The notes: generated by a model not told the origin, from the sequence alone. A stretch of DNA of 35,268 nucleotides from Actinomycetes bacterium (GCA_024638645.1 JAHEJX010000033.1:1-35268); one strand, 5' to 3'. Positions 23,644 through 32,117 are shown, counted from the stretch's first letter. Program-made: numbers and translations.

Positions 23644-26600
23644 ATGCCCGAAGGGCTCGATTTCAAGCTGTTGGGGCCGATTGAGGTGACTCGTGAGGGA
23701 GAGCCTCTCGACCTCGGCCCGTACAAGCAACGCACTTTGTTGGCGCTACTCCTCGCCAACGCAAACCAGGTGGTTTCCACCGATCGCCTGACCGACGCGC
23801 TCTGGGGGGAAAGGGCAACCGACAAAGAGAAGACACTGTGGGTCTATATCTCCCGGTTGCGCTCGGCGCTCGAGCCGGATCGCACTGGGCGAGGCGAAAG
23901 CTCGGTGCTTCTCACCAAGGAGCCCGGCTACGTCCTCACGACTGACCCGGAAACCGTTGACTTCTTGCGCTTCGAGCGGGCCTTGGCCGAGGCCCGCAAT
24001 CTCGTCGAGACGGACCCGGATGGAGCCGTCGAGATTCTCGACCGGGCACTCGAGCTCTGGAGAGGAGATGCCCTCGCCGACTTTGTATATGAGACCTTCG
24101 CCCGCAACGAGATCGAACGGCTGACAGAGTTGCGACTCGAGGCAAGTGAGCTCCGGTTCGATGCCCAGCTGAAGCTCGGGCACGCCGGGGATCTCGTCAG
24201 CGGACTGGAGGCCCTGACCCGCGACAATCCCTACCGGGAGCGGTCCGTTGAGCAGCTCATGGTGGCGCTGTACCGCTCGGGTCGTCAGGCCGAAGCGCTG
24301 CGAGCGTACGAACGGCACCGGCGAACCGTCGCAGATGAGCTCGGGATCGAACCTTCTCCCGAGTTGCGCAGGTTGGAGGAACAAATCCTGCTCCACGACG
24401 ACCGCATGGTCGCGGGCGATCGGGGCTCCAGAAGGCCGCTCTTGGTCGACGCCGATCACAGGAACCCTTACAAGGGTCTCCATGCCTTTAGCGAGTCGGA
24501 TGAGACGACCTATTTCGGGAGGGAGAGACTGGTCGCCGAGCTCGTGCGCCGGATCGAGGGCAACGCTCGGCTCATTGCCGTCGTGGGACCCAGCGGCTCC
24601 GGCAAGTCGAGTGCGGTTCGAGCCGGCCTCATCCCTCGCGTTCGGAAATCCCTCTTGCCGGGAAGCGCGGAGTGGGTGGTCGCCCAGATGGTGCCGGGTG
24701 CCCATCCGTTTACGGAGCTCGAGGCCGCTCTGGTACGAGCGCGCCTCGACGGCCCGGATCGTATCCCAAAGCAGCCGGACGAGGATGACACAGCGATCCT
24801 CGGGGCCTGCCTGAGAGTATTGCCCGACGACAACGCCCGACTGTTGCTCGTGATAGACCAGTTCGAGGAGCTGTTCACACTGGTGGAGGATGGCGACGAG
24901 CAACAGCGGTTCCTCGCAGCCCTTTTGGTCGCCATCGACGATCCCCACGGCCGTATCGCCGTGGTGCTGACATTACGGGCCGATTTCTACGACCGGCCGC
25001 TGCTTCATCCCGGCTTCGGTCCTCGACTCGGGGAAGCTCTCGTCAACGTCGCGCCCTTGACATCACAGGAGCTGGAAGAAGCGGCTTCCCAACCGGCCGC
25101 GATCGCCGGGGTGCGACTGGAGCCGCCCCTGCTCGCGCGCCTGGTCGCGGACGTGGCGGACCAACCGGGTGCCCTCCCCATGTTCCAGTACACGCTGACC
25201 GAGTTGCATGAGCGGCGGAGCGGCGATGTCCTGCTCGAGTCCGCCTATGACGACATGGGCGGGTTGCGTGGGGCCATCACCAACCGAGCCGAGGAGCTGT
25301 ACGCCGCATTGATGCCCGATGAGCAAGCGGCGGCGCGACAGTTGTTCTTGCGTCTAGTCGCAATATCTGACGAGCAGACCTACAGCCGGCGGCGCGTCCA
25401 TGCCGCGGAGGTCATCTCTATGGACAGCGACGTCGTGGCCCTGAAATCGGCCATCGACGAGTTCGGCAAGCACCGCCTCCTTCTCTTCGACCGTGACAAG
25501 GTCACCGGATCGCCGACAGTCGAGGTCGGGCATGAGGCCTTGCTCACCGAATGGCCGCGCTTGCAGGAGTGGATCAGTGCGGCTCGGCACGACCTGATGC
25601 GCCACTCTTCGCTCGTTGCCGCGGTCGATGAGTGGGAGCGAGCCGATCGTGATCCTGGATACCTCGTCACCGGAGCCCGGCTAGCCGAGTACGAGGCCGG
25701 GGCCGTCTCCAGCACCCTCGAGTTGAACAAACGGGAATTGGAGTTCCTCGAAATCTCTACCCGGGCTCGCACCGAGCAGGTTCGTCTCGATCAGGAGCGC
25801 AACGACAGAGAGGCGAGGCTGGCCGTGAGAGCCAAACGCCGCTTATGGGCTCTCGTTGCGGTGTTGTCGGTAGTAGCGGGGCTGGTCGGAGCCTTCTTTG
25901 CGGTTACGTCGGCTGAAGATACGCAGATTGCGTTCGTTCATCAGGGGAACTCCGTTGCTGGTGACCTGGTATTGGCCGGACTCGACGAGGCCGAGCGACG
26001 TTTCGACATCACCGTCGTAGAGCGCACACCGCCGTGGACCACCGTCGCCGACGTTCACGACACTCTCGCCGAAGGCGGCACAGATCTCATCTTCATAGAT
26101 GCAGCTCTGGACGATGGGGAAGCTGTATTCGGCGCGAAGATGCATCCGGAGACTCGGTTCGGCGTGTTCTCAGGCGTCTATGACACCACCGCTGCGAACT
26201 ACGTCGGCTATCGGTTCGCCGATGAGGAAGCCGCATATCTGGCTGGGGTGGCTGCGGCGATGGAGTCGAGCTCCCGCACGCTCGGTTTTGTTGGGGCGGC
26301 TCGGATCTCGGACGTCGATGCGCGCCGAGCCGGCTTCGAAGCCGGCGCCCGGTCGATTGATCCACTCATACGCGTCGAGGTGAGGTATCTCGTCGATGGC
26401 AACGCCGGGGAGTTGATTCAGGCAGGCGCCCTCGCCGACGCTTTTGGCCGACCCGATCTTGGCTACGCCGCCGCCAGGGAGCTCTTCGATGGTGGAGCGG
26501 ACGTCGTGTTCCACTCCGCAGGGTCGTCTGGACTCGGTGTCTTTCGGGCCGCAAGGGAGACCACTGAGAGAATCGGCCGGCAGGCTTGGGGTATCGGAGC

Positions 26601-27642
26601 CGACTCGGATCAGTTCTTCGATTCGCCAGCAGAGGACGCCGAGTACGTTCTGATGTCGACGATCCGCAGATTCGACACCATCGTGATCGACGAGGTAGAA
26701 CGGCTCTTGGAAGACCGGTTTGAGGGAGGTGAGCGCGTCTTCTCCCTGGCCAACGAGGGTCTCGGCTACGCAACGACCGGCAACAAGCTTGCCCCGGCCA
26801 CCATCGCCGCAATCGAGCAGGCCCAGCAGTCGATCATCGCCGGCAACATCGACGTCCCTACGGTTCCACGCAGCGGCGGAAGGGACGATGAGGCGCTCGA
26901 GGTCGACGCTACCGACGCCCGGTATGAGCTAGTCGGCGGCGGCAACGTCTTGACGGCGGTCGGCCCACCAACCCGCACAAATTGGTCCGCTACGCGATTT
27001 GAGGAGAACGGGGAGCTCACCGGATTCCAGGTCGAGCTGCTCGACGAGATTGCCGATCGGCTCGGCTTGGTCGTGCGCCACGTTGATGCGCCTTTCGAGG
27101 AGATGGTTCCAGGGGTGGCCGCTGGCAAGTACGACCTAGCGATCTTCCAGGCCGACATCACTCCTCAGCGCCTCGAGGTGGTTGCATTTACGGCCCCGCA
27201 CCTACGCGGAGGTGCCGCTCTGCTGGCGCCCGAGGACAGCGCCATTTCCAGCATCGATGACGTCTCGACTCTGGCCGTCGGGAATGGGTCCTCGCATGAG
27301 GAGCTGGTCAGAACCATGTACCCGGACATCGATCTGGTGCCGGTTAGCAACAACGCGTCATACACGGGTCTGATCGCCCGTGGAGAGGTCGACGCCGTCG
27401 TTCGGGACTTCGCTGAGGATTGGCCTGACGGCGTGGTGGCAGTGCAGGTGCTGTTCGAGCTAGACAACGCGTTCCCCGTGAACCCGGCCCTTACGGCGCT
27501 GGTCGCCGACATGGACTTGGCTCTGGCCGACATGATCGCTGACGGGACATATGACCAGCTGTACGAGAAGTGGTTCCTCAGCTGCCGCTTCATCGACTGT
27601 CGGTTCGACACCCCTGATCGACGAGTCGACATCGATTCTTAG
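23644..27642 (+). CDS. Membrane-tethered SARP regulator with nSTAND NTPase and two extracellular binding-protein domains
   Basis: This 1332-aa protein joins six modules. Residues 1-95 are a SARP/OmpR-type winged helix (LLGPIEVTREG, LLALLLANANQVVSTDRLTDALWG). Residues 97-250 are a BTAD repeat domain (LIEPSPELRRLEEQ-like end). Residues 270-700 are an nSTAND-type NTPase: NPYKGLHAF at its start, Walker A GPSGSGKSS at 315-323 and LLLVIDQFEELF as Walker B. A charged linker leads to one membrane span at 733-755 (LWALVAVLSVVAGLVGAFFA). Residues 760-1070 are a BMP/PnrA-like domain (YRFADEEAAYLAGVAAAM, GFEAGARSIDP). Residues 1098-1320 are an SBP_bac_3 domain (GFQVELLDEIADRLGL, GKYDLAIFQADITPQRLE). The DNA-binding end should be cytoplasmic and both binding domains outside. 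I infer that ligand binding drives NTPase-dependent control of transcription. Start: ATG 23644 with GAGGAGG upstream; an earlier in-frame ATG at 23554 has no such site. Confidence 0.93.
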   Translation: MPEGLDFKLLGPIEVTREGEPLDLGPYKQRTLLALLLANANQVVSTDRLTDALWGERATDKEKTLWVYISRLRSALEPDRTGRGESSVLLTKEPGYVLTTDPETVDFLRFERALAEARNLVETDPDGAVEILDRALELWRGDALADFVYETFARNEIERLTELRLEASELRFDAQLKLGHAGDLVSGLEALTRDNPYRERSVEQLMVALYRSGRQAEALRAYERHRRTVADELGIEPSPELRRLEEQILLHDDRMVAGDRGSRRPLLVDADHRNPYKGLHAFSESDETTYFGRERLVAELVRRIEGNARLIAVVGPSGSGKSSAVRAGLIPRVRKSLLPGSAEWVVAQMVPGAHPFTELEAALVRARLDGPDRIPKQPDEDDTAILGACLRVLPDDNARLLLVIDQFEELFTLVEDGDEQQRFLAALLVAIDDPHGRIAVVLTLRADFYDRPLLHPGFGPRLGEALVNVAPLTSQELEEAASQPAAIAGVRLEPPLLARLVADVADQPGALPMFQYTLTELHERRSGDVLLESAYDDMGGLRGAITNRAEELYAALMPDEQAAARQLFLRLVAISDEQTYSRRRVHAAEVISMDSDVVALKSAIDEFGKHRLLLFDRDKVTGSPTVEVGHEALLTEWPRLQEWISAARHDLMRHSSLVAAVDEWERADRDPGYLVTGARLAEYEAGAVSSTLELNKRELEFLEISTRARTEQVRLDQERNDREARLAVRAKRRLWALVAVLSVVAGLVGAFFAVTSAEDTQIAFVHQGNSVAGDLVLAGLDEAERRFDITVVERTPPWTTVADVHDTLAEGGTDLIFIDAALDDGEAVFGAKMHPETRFGVFSGVYDTTAANYVGYRFADEEAAYLAGVAAAMESSSRTLGFVGAARISDVDARRAGFEAGARSIDPLIRVEVRYLVDGNAGELIQAGALADAFGRPDLGYAAARELFDGGADVVFHSAGSSGLGVFRAARETTERIGRQAWGIGADSDQFFDSPAEDAEYVLMSTIRRFDTIVIDEVERLLEDRFEGGERVFSLANEGLGYATTGNKLAPATIAAIEQAQQSIIAGNIDVPTVPRSGGRDDEALEVDATDARYELVGGGNVLTAVGPPTRTNWSATRFEENGELTGFQVELLDEIADRLGLVVRHVDAPFEEMVPGVAAGKYDLAIFQADITPQRLEVVAFTAPHLRGGAALLAPEDSAISSIDDVSTLAVGNGSSHEELVRTMYPDIDLVPVSNNASYTGLIARGEVDAVVRDFAEDWPDGVVAVQVLFELDNAFPVNPALTALVADMDLALADMIADGTYDQLYEKWFLSCRFIDCRFDTPDRRVDIDS

Positions 27643-27771
27643 GGTCGGTCGAGGACGCGCCGGCTGCTGCAGATGTCGACTCTGGATTTGCGCAGCTCAA
27701 GGGGTGGCGATCGGTGGCGTCCAGCCATGAGTGATTGGGTGCGCTCTCGACGCCTCATTGCCTTCGGGGCC

Positions 27772-28020
27772 GCGTTCGTGGACTCGAGAGTCGACGTGAA
27801 CCTGGCGACGGGAGTCGCGACCGGTGACGGCAACGACACGATTGCCCGAATCGAGGACATCGTGGGCTCACCCGGTGCTGATGTACTGATCGGCAACTCA
27901 GCGTTGAACCTCATCGAAGGACGGGCCGGGCCCGACACGATCCGGGGCGGCACGAATTCCGACTTCCTGTTCGGGATGGAGGGCAACGACAGCATCTTCG
28001 GTGAGTCGGGCGATGACTCG
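27772..28020 (+). pseudogene. RTX-like calcium-binding repeat protein fragment
   Basis: A plus-strand frame (open 27673-28188) reads VNLATGVATGDGNDTIARIE, then DIVGSPGADVLIGNSALNLI, then nonapeptide-like GRAGPDTIRGG and FGMEGNDSIFGESGDD. This is the hallmark of secreted RTX/hemolysin-type calcium-binding proteins. It has no signal peptide, no ribosome-binding site and only about two repeats before it becomes unrelated sequence (SNGRKSRRPP) near 28020. It is therefore a remnant of a larger gene. The rest of the 449-base gap between the sensor-regulator and Uma2 copy D shows nothing else. Confidence 0.6.
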
Positions 28021-28091
28021 AATGGCCGGAAGAGTCGCCGTCCGCCGAACCGGTGCGTAGGTGAGGTGGACCTGGCTCGGCGCGCTTCGAG

Positions 28092-28640
28092 CTACGCCAG
28101 CAACTCGGCGGGGTCGATCGTGATTTCGGCGGGGCCGACGTCGAGCCGAGCCTCAGTGCCCGGGAGATGCCGAGCCGTCTCAACGTAGACACCTTGGTGC
28201 AGCCCGTACACGATGACCACGGGCCCCTGAGGATCAATGATCCAGTAGCGCTCGAGACCTGCGGCGGCGTACTTGTGAGCCTTGCGGACAATGTCGGCGG
28301 CCCAATCGGTGGAGAGGATCTCCACGGCGAGCTGAGGAACCGCCAGGAATCGGCGGTCGTCGATGTCGTCATCGCGATCGAACACCATGACGTCAGGGAT
28401 GAACTCATCCTGACCGGGCTTCCACGCCCATGCCTGGCGCACGTGCGCCGAATCGGGGAGTTGGTCTTCAATCATGTTCGTCAGGCGATGTGCGATGTCC
28501 TGATGCGGACCGGTTGGCGACGGGCTCATCACCAGAGCCCCGTCGACGTATTCGCCTCGGACGTCAGGCCCGAGCGCCTCGTATTCGTCCCACGACATCG
28601 CGATGCGGTCGCCCGGCTGCAGCGTTTCAGTGCATGTCAT
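28092..28640 (-). CDS. Uma2-family endonuclease-fold protein, copy D
   Basis: The 182-aa product has [41 protein letters not shown] and [17 protein letters not shown], so the nuclease-fold residues are intact. Compared with copies A, B, C and E, two bases are missing just after the shared start region (CATGACATG then CACTGAA instead of GCCACTGAA). The family GTG and ATG starts would now run into TGA at once. The frame instead opens at ATG 28640, ten bases after GAGGAGG, so the gene still looks expressible. The C-terminal part is almost identical to copy C. Confidence 0.88.
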   Translation of the reverse strand: MTCTETLQPGDRIAMSWDEYEALGPDVRGEYVDGALVMSPSPTGPHQDIAHRLTNMIEDQLPDSAHVRQAWAWKPGQDEFIPDVMVFDRDDDIDDRRFLAVPQLAVEILSTDWAADIVRKAHKYAAAGLERYWIIDPQGPVVIVYGLHQGVYVETARHLPGTEARLDVGPAEITIDPAELLA

Positions 28641-28726
28641 GCACGGTACACCTCCTCTGTCCTCCAGGGAATGTTGATCCGCACTCGAACTTCACTGTGC
28701 CGCGGCGGTGTGACAAGAACTGGGGT
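28641..28726 (-). promoter_or_regulatory. Shared Uma2 leader with promoter-like elements, copy D
   Basis: TTGTCA (28711-28716), a 17-base gap and GAAGTT (28688-28693) look like a promoter; the GGAGGACAGAGGAGG double ribosome-binding region follows. The elements and spacing recur in copies B, C and E. Confidence 0.55.
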
Positions 28727-28814
28727 TGCCCTCAAACAATCCGCTTGATTGCTATGTGGGACGGCTACGGCGTCGCGTCGAGCGCGGCCTGAGGTTCAAC
28801 GGAGCCAGCGGCGC

Positions 28815-30455
28815 TCAGCCGTCAGCGGCGATGGCATCCATGTATTCCACATTTCGCCCGTCGCGGAAGCCCACTCGCACCACGATGACCATGTCACCCA
28901 TGACGCCGGCCGTCGACTGGCTACCTAGTGGCTTCTCCCACAGGATTCTCTCCCGGGCGGCGTCGAAGACCGCCGCGATCTTCATGGGTGGGGCGCGCCT
29001 TGCCGTGAGGGCTCTCGGTTCGCCCACCCGCACGACTTCCGCCGAGGTCATGTCGATCGTGGTTTCCCGTGTTGAGTTTTGGAGTAGGTGGAGAGTGTCA
29101 CCCTCGAACTGGGCGCGGGCCACGGATTGGATCCTTTGGTTGATCACTCTGTCGCCAGACGCGAGGTCGAGCACTATCAGGCGCTTGCCCGACTTCTTCA
29201 ATAGGACGATGACGCCGTACCGATCGTTTACCGCTTTGACCCGTGCGGTCCTCTTGAAGCTGGCGAGCACCTTCTGCTCACCAAACCGGTCGACGAGGAT
29301 CACGTCCGTTCCATCCGAGATGAGGAGGCGCCCGGCCGCACTGGCTGCCGTTGAGCGCTTGGTACGCGGCACCGAGGTGAGAAGTCGACCGGTCGCCGAC
29401 TCGACCAGTCCAAAGCTGTCCCCCCGGTTGAACAGCGCCGTTCCGTCCGCAGCAGACATGAGACTCCCGACGTCGTCGGCCCACAAGACACGGCCCGTAG
29501 GCGCGTCAACAGCCATCGTTGCCGCGCCGTGCTGCAGGTACCTGATGTCGCTGTCGGTTGCATGCTGAAGCACGGTCGCCAATGACGCGGACTCGCCGCC
29601 GGGGCCGGCGACGTCGGTCCACACCCCACCGGCCGAGCCGGTACGGGCATTTAGCTCAACAGGCGTGCTGTATCCGGAAAAGACGGCCGTCATGTAGGAG
29701 TAGCCATTGATGAAGCCGCTCCACAGCTCCTCGCCGGTTTCTTGATCGAATCCGCGCAATAGGCGCGACCCGTTGGTGGCCTCCTCCGTAACTACGGCGC
29801 CATCGTCGACCTTTACGACTCTGGCTCCGCGCGGTAGACCCTCTACGGTGAACGTGGTCGTCTTGGCGAGTGTGATGACTGTGAGCCTGTTCGCTTCGGT
29901 GAAGGCGACCGCACCTGGGCCGGCCACTGGATGCCGGTTGCGCTGCGGATCGGCTTCGTGGAGAAGCTCCCCCGTGCGTCCAGCCACCACTTGGAAGCCG
30001 CTGCCGACCCCGAACGCGGCAATCGGGTCGGCGGCGTCGATGAGGCGTGCTCCTTCCTCTCGCCACAGCTCATTTCCCGCTGCGTCTCGCACGATCAGCA
30101 CGCGATCGGTGTTTGATCGCTGCGAGATGAATGTGAGGTCGCCTGCCGTCGTGACATCACCCGAGGGGAGCGGTGCTCGGTGCGGCACCACCTCGCCCTG
30201 AGTGGTCAACATGGCCGGTGCGCCGCGCACTTGGAACAAGACCATGTCCTCGATGAACTGGGGCACACCATCGATGTCGTTCTCAACTGACCAGAGCAGA
30301 GTGCCGTCAGCGGCGTAAGCCTCGAATGTGGCTACGTTGCTAGAGGGGTGCTGCGATGCGGCAGCGAACCCGAGGAGGCCGATGATTGAGCAGGCCATAA
30401 GAACCGCCAGGACGAACAGGCCGCGGGACCGGGTTGGGGGTGGCGAATCGATCAC
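28815..30455 (-). CDS. Membrane-anchored PQQ-like beta-propeller protein
   Basis: The 546-aa product has a short cytoplasmic start (SPPPTRSR), one membrane span near residues 12-33 (LFVLAVLMACSIIGLLGFAA) and a long strand-rich extracellular part. Repeats such as YAADGTLLWSVE, DAAGNELWREE, DQETGEELWSGF and DAPTGRVLWADD are typical of PQQ-like (YVTN/WD-type) propeller blades, with the DxxTGxxLW motif. No catalytic or cofactor residues are evident, so a scaffold, binding or assembly role is more likely than an enzyme. It starts with GTG overlapping the stop of the upstream small membrane protein (GTGA), showing coupling. Its partner and ligand are unknown. Confidence 0.8.
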   Translation of the reverse strand: MIDSPPPTRSRGLFVLAVLMACSIIGLLGFAAASQHPSSNVATFEAYAADGTLLWSVENDIDGVPQFIEDMVLFQVRGAPAMLTTQGEVVPHRAPLPSGDVTTAGDLTFISQRSNTDRVLIVRDAAGNELWREEGARLIDAADPIAAFGVGSGFQVVAGRTGELLHEADPQRNRHPVAGPGAVAFTEANRLTVITLAKTTTFTVEGLPRGARVVKVDDGAVVTEEATNGSRLLRGFDQETGEELWSGFINGYSYMTAVFSGYSTPVELNARTGSAGGVWTDVAGPGGESASLATVLQHATDSDIRYLQHGAATMAVDAPTGRVLWADDVGSLMSAADGTALFNRGDSFGLVESATGRLLTSVPRTKRSTAASAAGRLLISDGTDVILVDRFGEQKVLASFKRTARVKAVNDRYGVIVLLKKSGKRLIVLDLASGDRVINQRIQSVARAQFEGDTLHLLQNSTRETTIDMTSAEVVRVGEPRALTARRAPPMKIAAVFDAARERILWEKPLGSQSTAGVMGDMVIVVRVGFRDGRNVEYMDAIAADG

Positions 30456-30847
30456 AGGAACAGGCTTTGGCTACAAGCTCGGATGTCGACGCCCGAAGTG
30501 AATACAACAAGCAGAAGGACCCACAGAATGGCGGTCGTGCCCCAATAGACGATTGCCTGCACCCGCCCGATGCTCGTCGAGTCACGAGACATGCGGAGGA
30601 CAGAGATCGCAACCGCAACACCAGCGGATAACAGCAGCGCATTGACCACGTGCCGTTCCACATTGCCGTAGCTGAGGCTCGCCGAACACGCACTCCACAG
30701 CAGGCGTTGCGTCCTGATCCATGCGACCCCGCCCAGCGTGCCAGCTACGAGGCTGAAGGTCCCCGTAGCGATGAGCAACCGGGTGTGGGTCGCTCCTAGC
30801 CACAGGCGGCCTCTTGGGGCTCCGTTTGATGAATTGTCCACCACCAT
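30452..30847 (-). CDS. Small membrane protein with three predicted spans
   Basis: The 131-aa product has three hydrophobic segments: LLIATGTFSLVAGTLGGVAWI, VNALLLSAGVAVAISVL and IVYWGTTAILWVLLLVVFTS. I do not recognise its family. The frame is open to 31108, but that would cross the toxin-antitoxin operator; the ATG at 30847 is preferred. GATAAT lies six bases before it and no Shine-Dalgarno is present, which fits a leaderless transcript. Its stop overlaps the GTG of the beta-propeller gene, so the two form a unit and may form a membrane complex. Confidence 0.7.
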   Translation of the reverse strand: MVVDNSSNGAPRGRLWLGATHTRLLIATGTFSLVAGTLGGVAWIRTQRLLWSACSASLSYGNVERHVVNALLLSAGVAVAISVLRMSRDSTSIGRVQAIVYWGTTAILWVLLLVVFTSGVDIRACSQSLFL

Positions 30848-30988
30848 TGCGACATTATCGGACGAGCACGTGCCGGGAGGGAAGGGCGTCGGGCGCCTTC
30901 GGAGGTGGCCGGCCGAAGTAGTCGCCGTTCTCAGTCCACGGGACCTTGTTCCAGGCATCACGCACTCTCGAACAAGACTGCACATCGA

Positions 30989-31026
30989 ATACAATGTATA
31001 CATTCTAAAGATTGTATACATTGTAT
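30989..31026 (+). promoter_or_regulatory. Operator of the XRE/nucleotidyltransferase pair, 14-bp perfect inverted repeat
   Basis: ATACAATGTATACA and TGTATACATTGTAT are perfect inverted copies separated by ten bases, and each contains the palindrome TGTATACA. The site sits in an AT-rich patch just upstream of the XRE gene and overlaps the likely -35 area of TATAGT (31033-31038). An autorepressor site is the natural reading. Confidence 0.75.
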
Positions 31027-31032
31027 AGAGCG

Positions 31033-31038
31033 TATAGT
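31033..31038 (+). promoter_or_regulatory. -10 element of the XRE gene, TATAGT
   Basis: TATAGT ends eight bases before the ATG at 31047. With only a weak GGTGG before the ATG, the transcript is probably leaderless or nearly so. The -35 region would fall inside the second arm of the operator, so repressor binding would block polymerase. Confidence 0.45.
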
Positions 31039-31046
31039 GTGGTGGA

Positions 31047-31391
31047 ATGAGTAAGTTCGACCCAGCTCCCACGTTCGCCGCCGGACTGATTCGCAGTGCT
31101 CGGGACATCGCCGAGCTGACTCAGGCTGAATTGGCCGCACATGCGGGTGTGACCCAGCAGGCGGTTTCAGCCTATGAGACAGGTCGTATGGATCCGACCG
31201 TAGACACCCTGGTCAGGCTCATTGAAGCGGCCGGATTGGAGATGAGGGTTCGACTCGTCGAGAAGGACTATCACGACGAAAGCCTGCAGGCATTCATCGA
31301 GTCGCTTCCTGCCGAGCAGCGGGCTGAACTCGAATCCCAGCGTCTTGAGCGTGCCGCCGCTGCTCGGCTGCGGCGCGTGAAGGGCCGCTGA
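31047..31391 (+). CDS. XRE-family helix-turn-helix regulator, likely antitoxin
   Basis: The 114-aa protein has a clear XRE helix-turn-helix at residues 14-70: AGLIRSARDIAELTQAELA, then AGVTQQAVSAYETGRMDP and LVRLIEAAGLEMRVRLVEKD. A charged helical tail (SLPAEQRAELESQRLERAAA) follows and could bind the partner. It should bind the inverted-repeat operator just upstream. One base separates its stop from the next ATG, and the next protein is a nucleotidyltransferase, so an antitoxin-plus-autorepressor role is likely. This is by analogy with HTH/nucleotidyltransferase toxin-antitoxin pairs. Confidence 0.88.
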   Translation: MSKFDPAPTFAAGLIRSARDIAELTQAELAAHAGVTQQAVSAYETGRMDPTVDTLVRLIEAAGLEMRVRLVEKDYHDESLQAFIESLPAEQRAELESQRLERAAAARLRRVKGR

Positions 31392-31392
31392 C

Positions 31393-31899
31393 ATGCCCAC
31401 TCCAGATGTCGACGTAGGGGCGATGCTCGATGCGCTCGATCGTCACGGCGTGGACTACGTGGTCATCGGTGGCTTTGCGGTGGAGCTACATGATGTGGCC
31501 GTACCGCCAACCCGCGACGTCGATATCACTCCGTCGACGAATACGGCGAATCTCGAGCGCCTGGCGGCTGCTCTAGTTGAGTTGCGAGCCCACTTCCGCG
31601 TGCCGGACGGCCCGGCGCAAGGTGTGGCAATCCCCGGTGGCGTCAGTGCCGAGTGGCTGGCCGGAATGGTCACGGTGGCTCTCGTCACTGATGCCGGTCC
31701 ACTCGATGTGAGTCTGCTCCCAGACGGCACCACAGGTTATGACGATCTGGCGGCATCCAGCTCAGAGATTCGTTATGAGGATCGGGCTGTGCCCGTCGCT
31801 GCCCTTGAAGACATCATCCGCTCCAAGGAAGCCGCCGGCCGGATCAAGGACATCGTCGTGCTACCTGCGCTGCGAGCCCATCTCCGCCGCCGAACGTAG
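31393..31899 (+). CDS. Nucleotidyltransferase-fold protein, likely toxin of a TA pair
   Basis: The 168-aa product has the minimal nucleotidyltransferase motifs: GGFAVELHD near 25-33, TRDVDITPS near 38-46 with the DxD metal-binding pair, and a third acidic position in PLDVSLLPDG. It resembles AbiEii/MenT-type superfamily members, which transfer nucleotides to RNA or protein targets; whether it is toxic here is inferred. A Lys/Arg-rich end (KEAAGRIKDIVVLPALRAHL) is typical of such proteins. It is one base downstream of the XRE gene and has no separate promoter, so the pair is one operon. Confidence 0.8.
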   Translation: MPTPDVDVGAMLDALDRHGVDYVVIGGFAVELHDVAVPPTRDVDITPSTNTANLERLAAALVELRAHFRVPDGPAQGVAIPGGVSAEWLAGMVTVALVTDAGPLDVSLLPDGTTGYDDLAASSSEIRYEDRAVPVAALEDIIRSKEAAGRIKDIVVLPALRAHLRRRT

Positions 31900-31968
31900 C
31901 GGCGCCGGCAAGGGCAACGGTCGGGCATCGTGCCGTTCCCCTGCTGAAGCGCGCTAACCGGGAATGCA

Positions 31969-32000
31969 AGCCAGGGGACCGAGTTTTCGGCCCCCTGGCT
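31969..32000 (+). terminator. Hairpin terminator after the TA pair
   Basis: AGCCAGGGG and CCCCTGGCT form a perfect 9-base stem, with a nested CCGA/TCGG stem and GTTT loop inside (one A-C mismatch between). It lies 70 bases after the nucleotidyltransferase stop. There is no T-run, as is common in high-GC genomes. Confidence 0.6.
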
Positions 32001-32009
32001 CACCGACTA

Positions 32010-32025
32010 ACCGACCCCCGTCGGT
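32010..32025 (+). terminator. Second hairpin, ACCGAC-CCCC-GTCGGT
   Basis: A perfect 6-base stem with a CCCC loop follows the larger hairpin within ten bases. The two together insulate the TA pair from the sigma-factor operon; the second could also lie in the 5' region of the latter. Confidence 0.4.
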
Positions 32026-32117
32026 CACAAGTGCATGTCCGTCCGGCGCCGGGTGCGGACATTCCGCGAAACTTGTCCGATGATCCGTGTTTCCGGACAT
32101 GGGTAGATGACGTCGCT

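Noticed and set aside
23746..24948. 400-codon minus-strand frame
   Set aside because: It is antisense to the SARP/BTAD/nSTAND part of the sensor-regulator and shows no motif.
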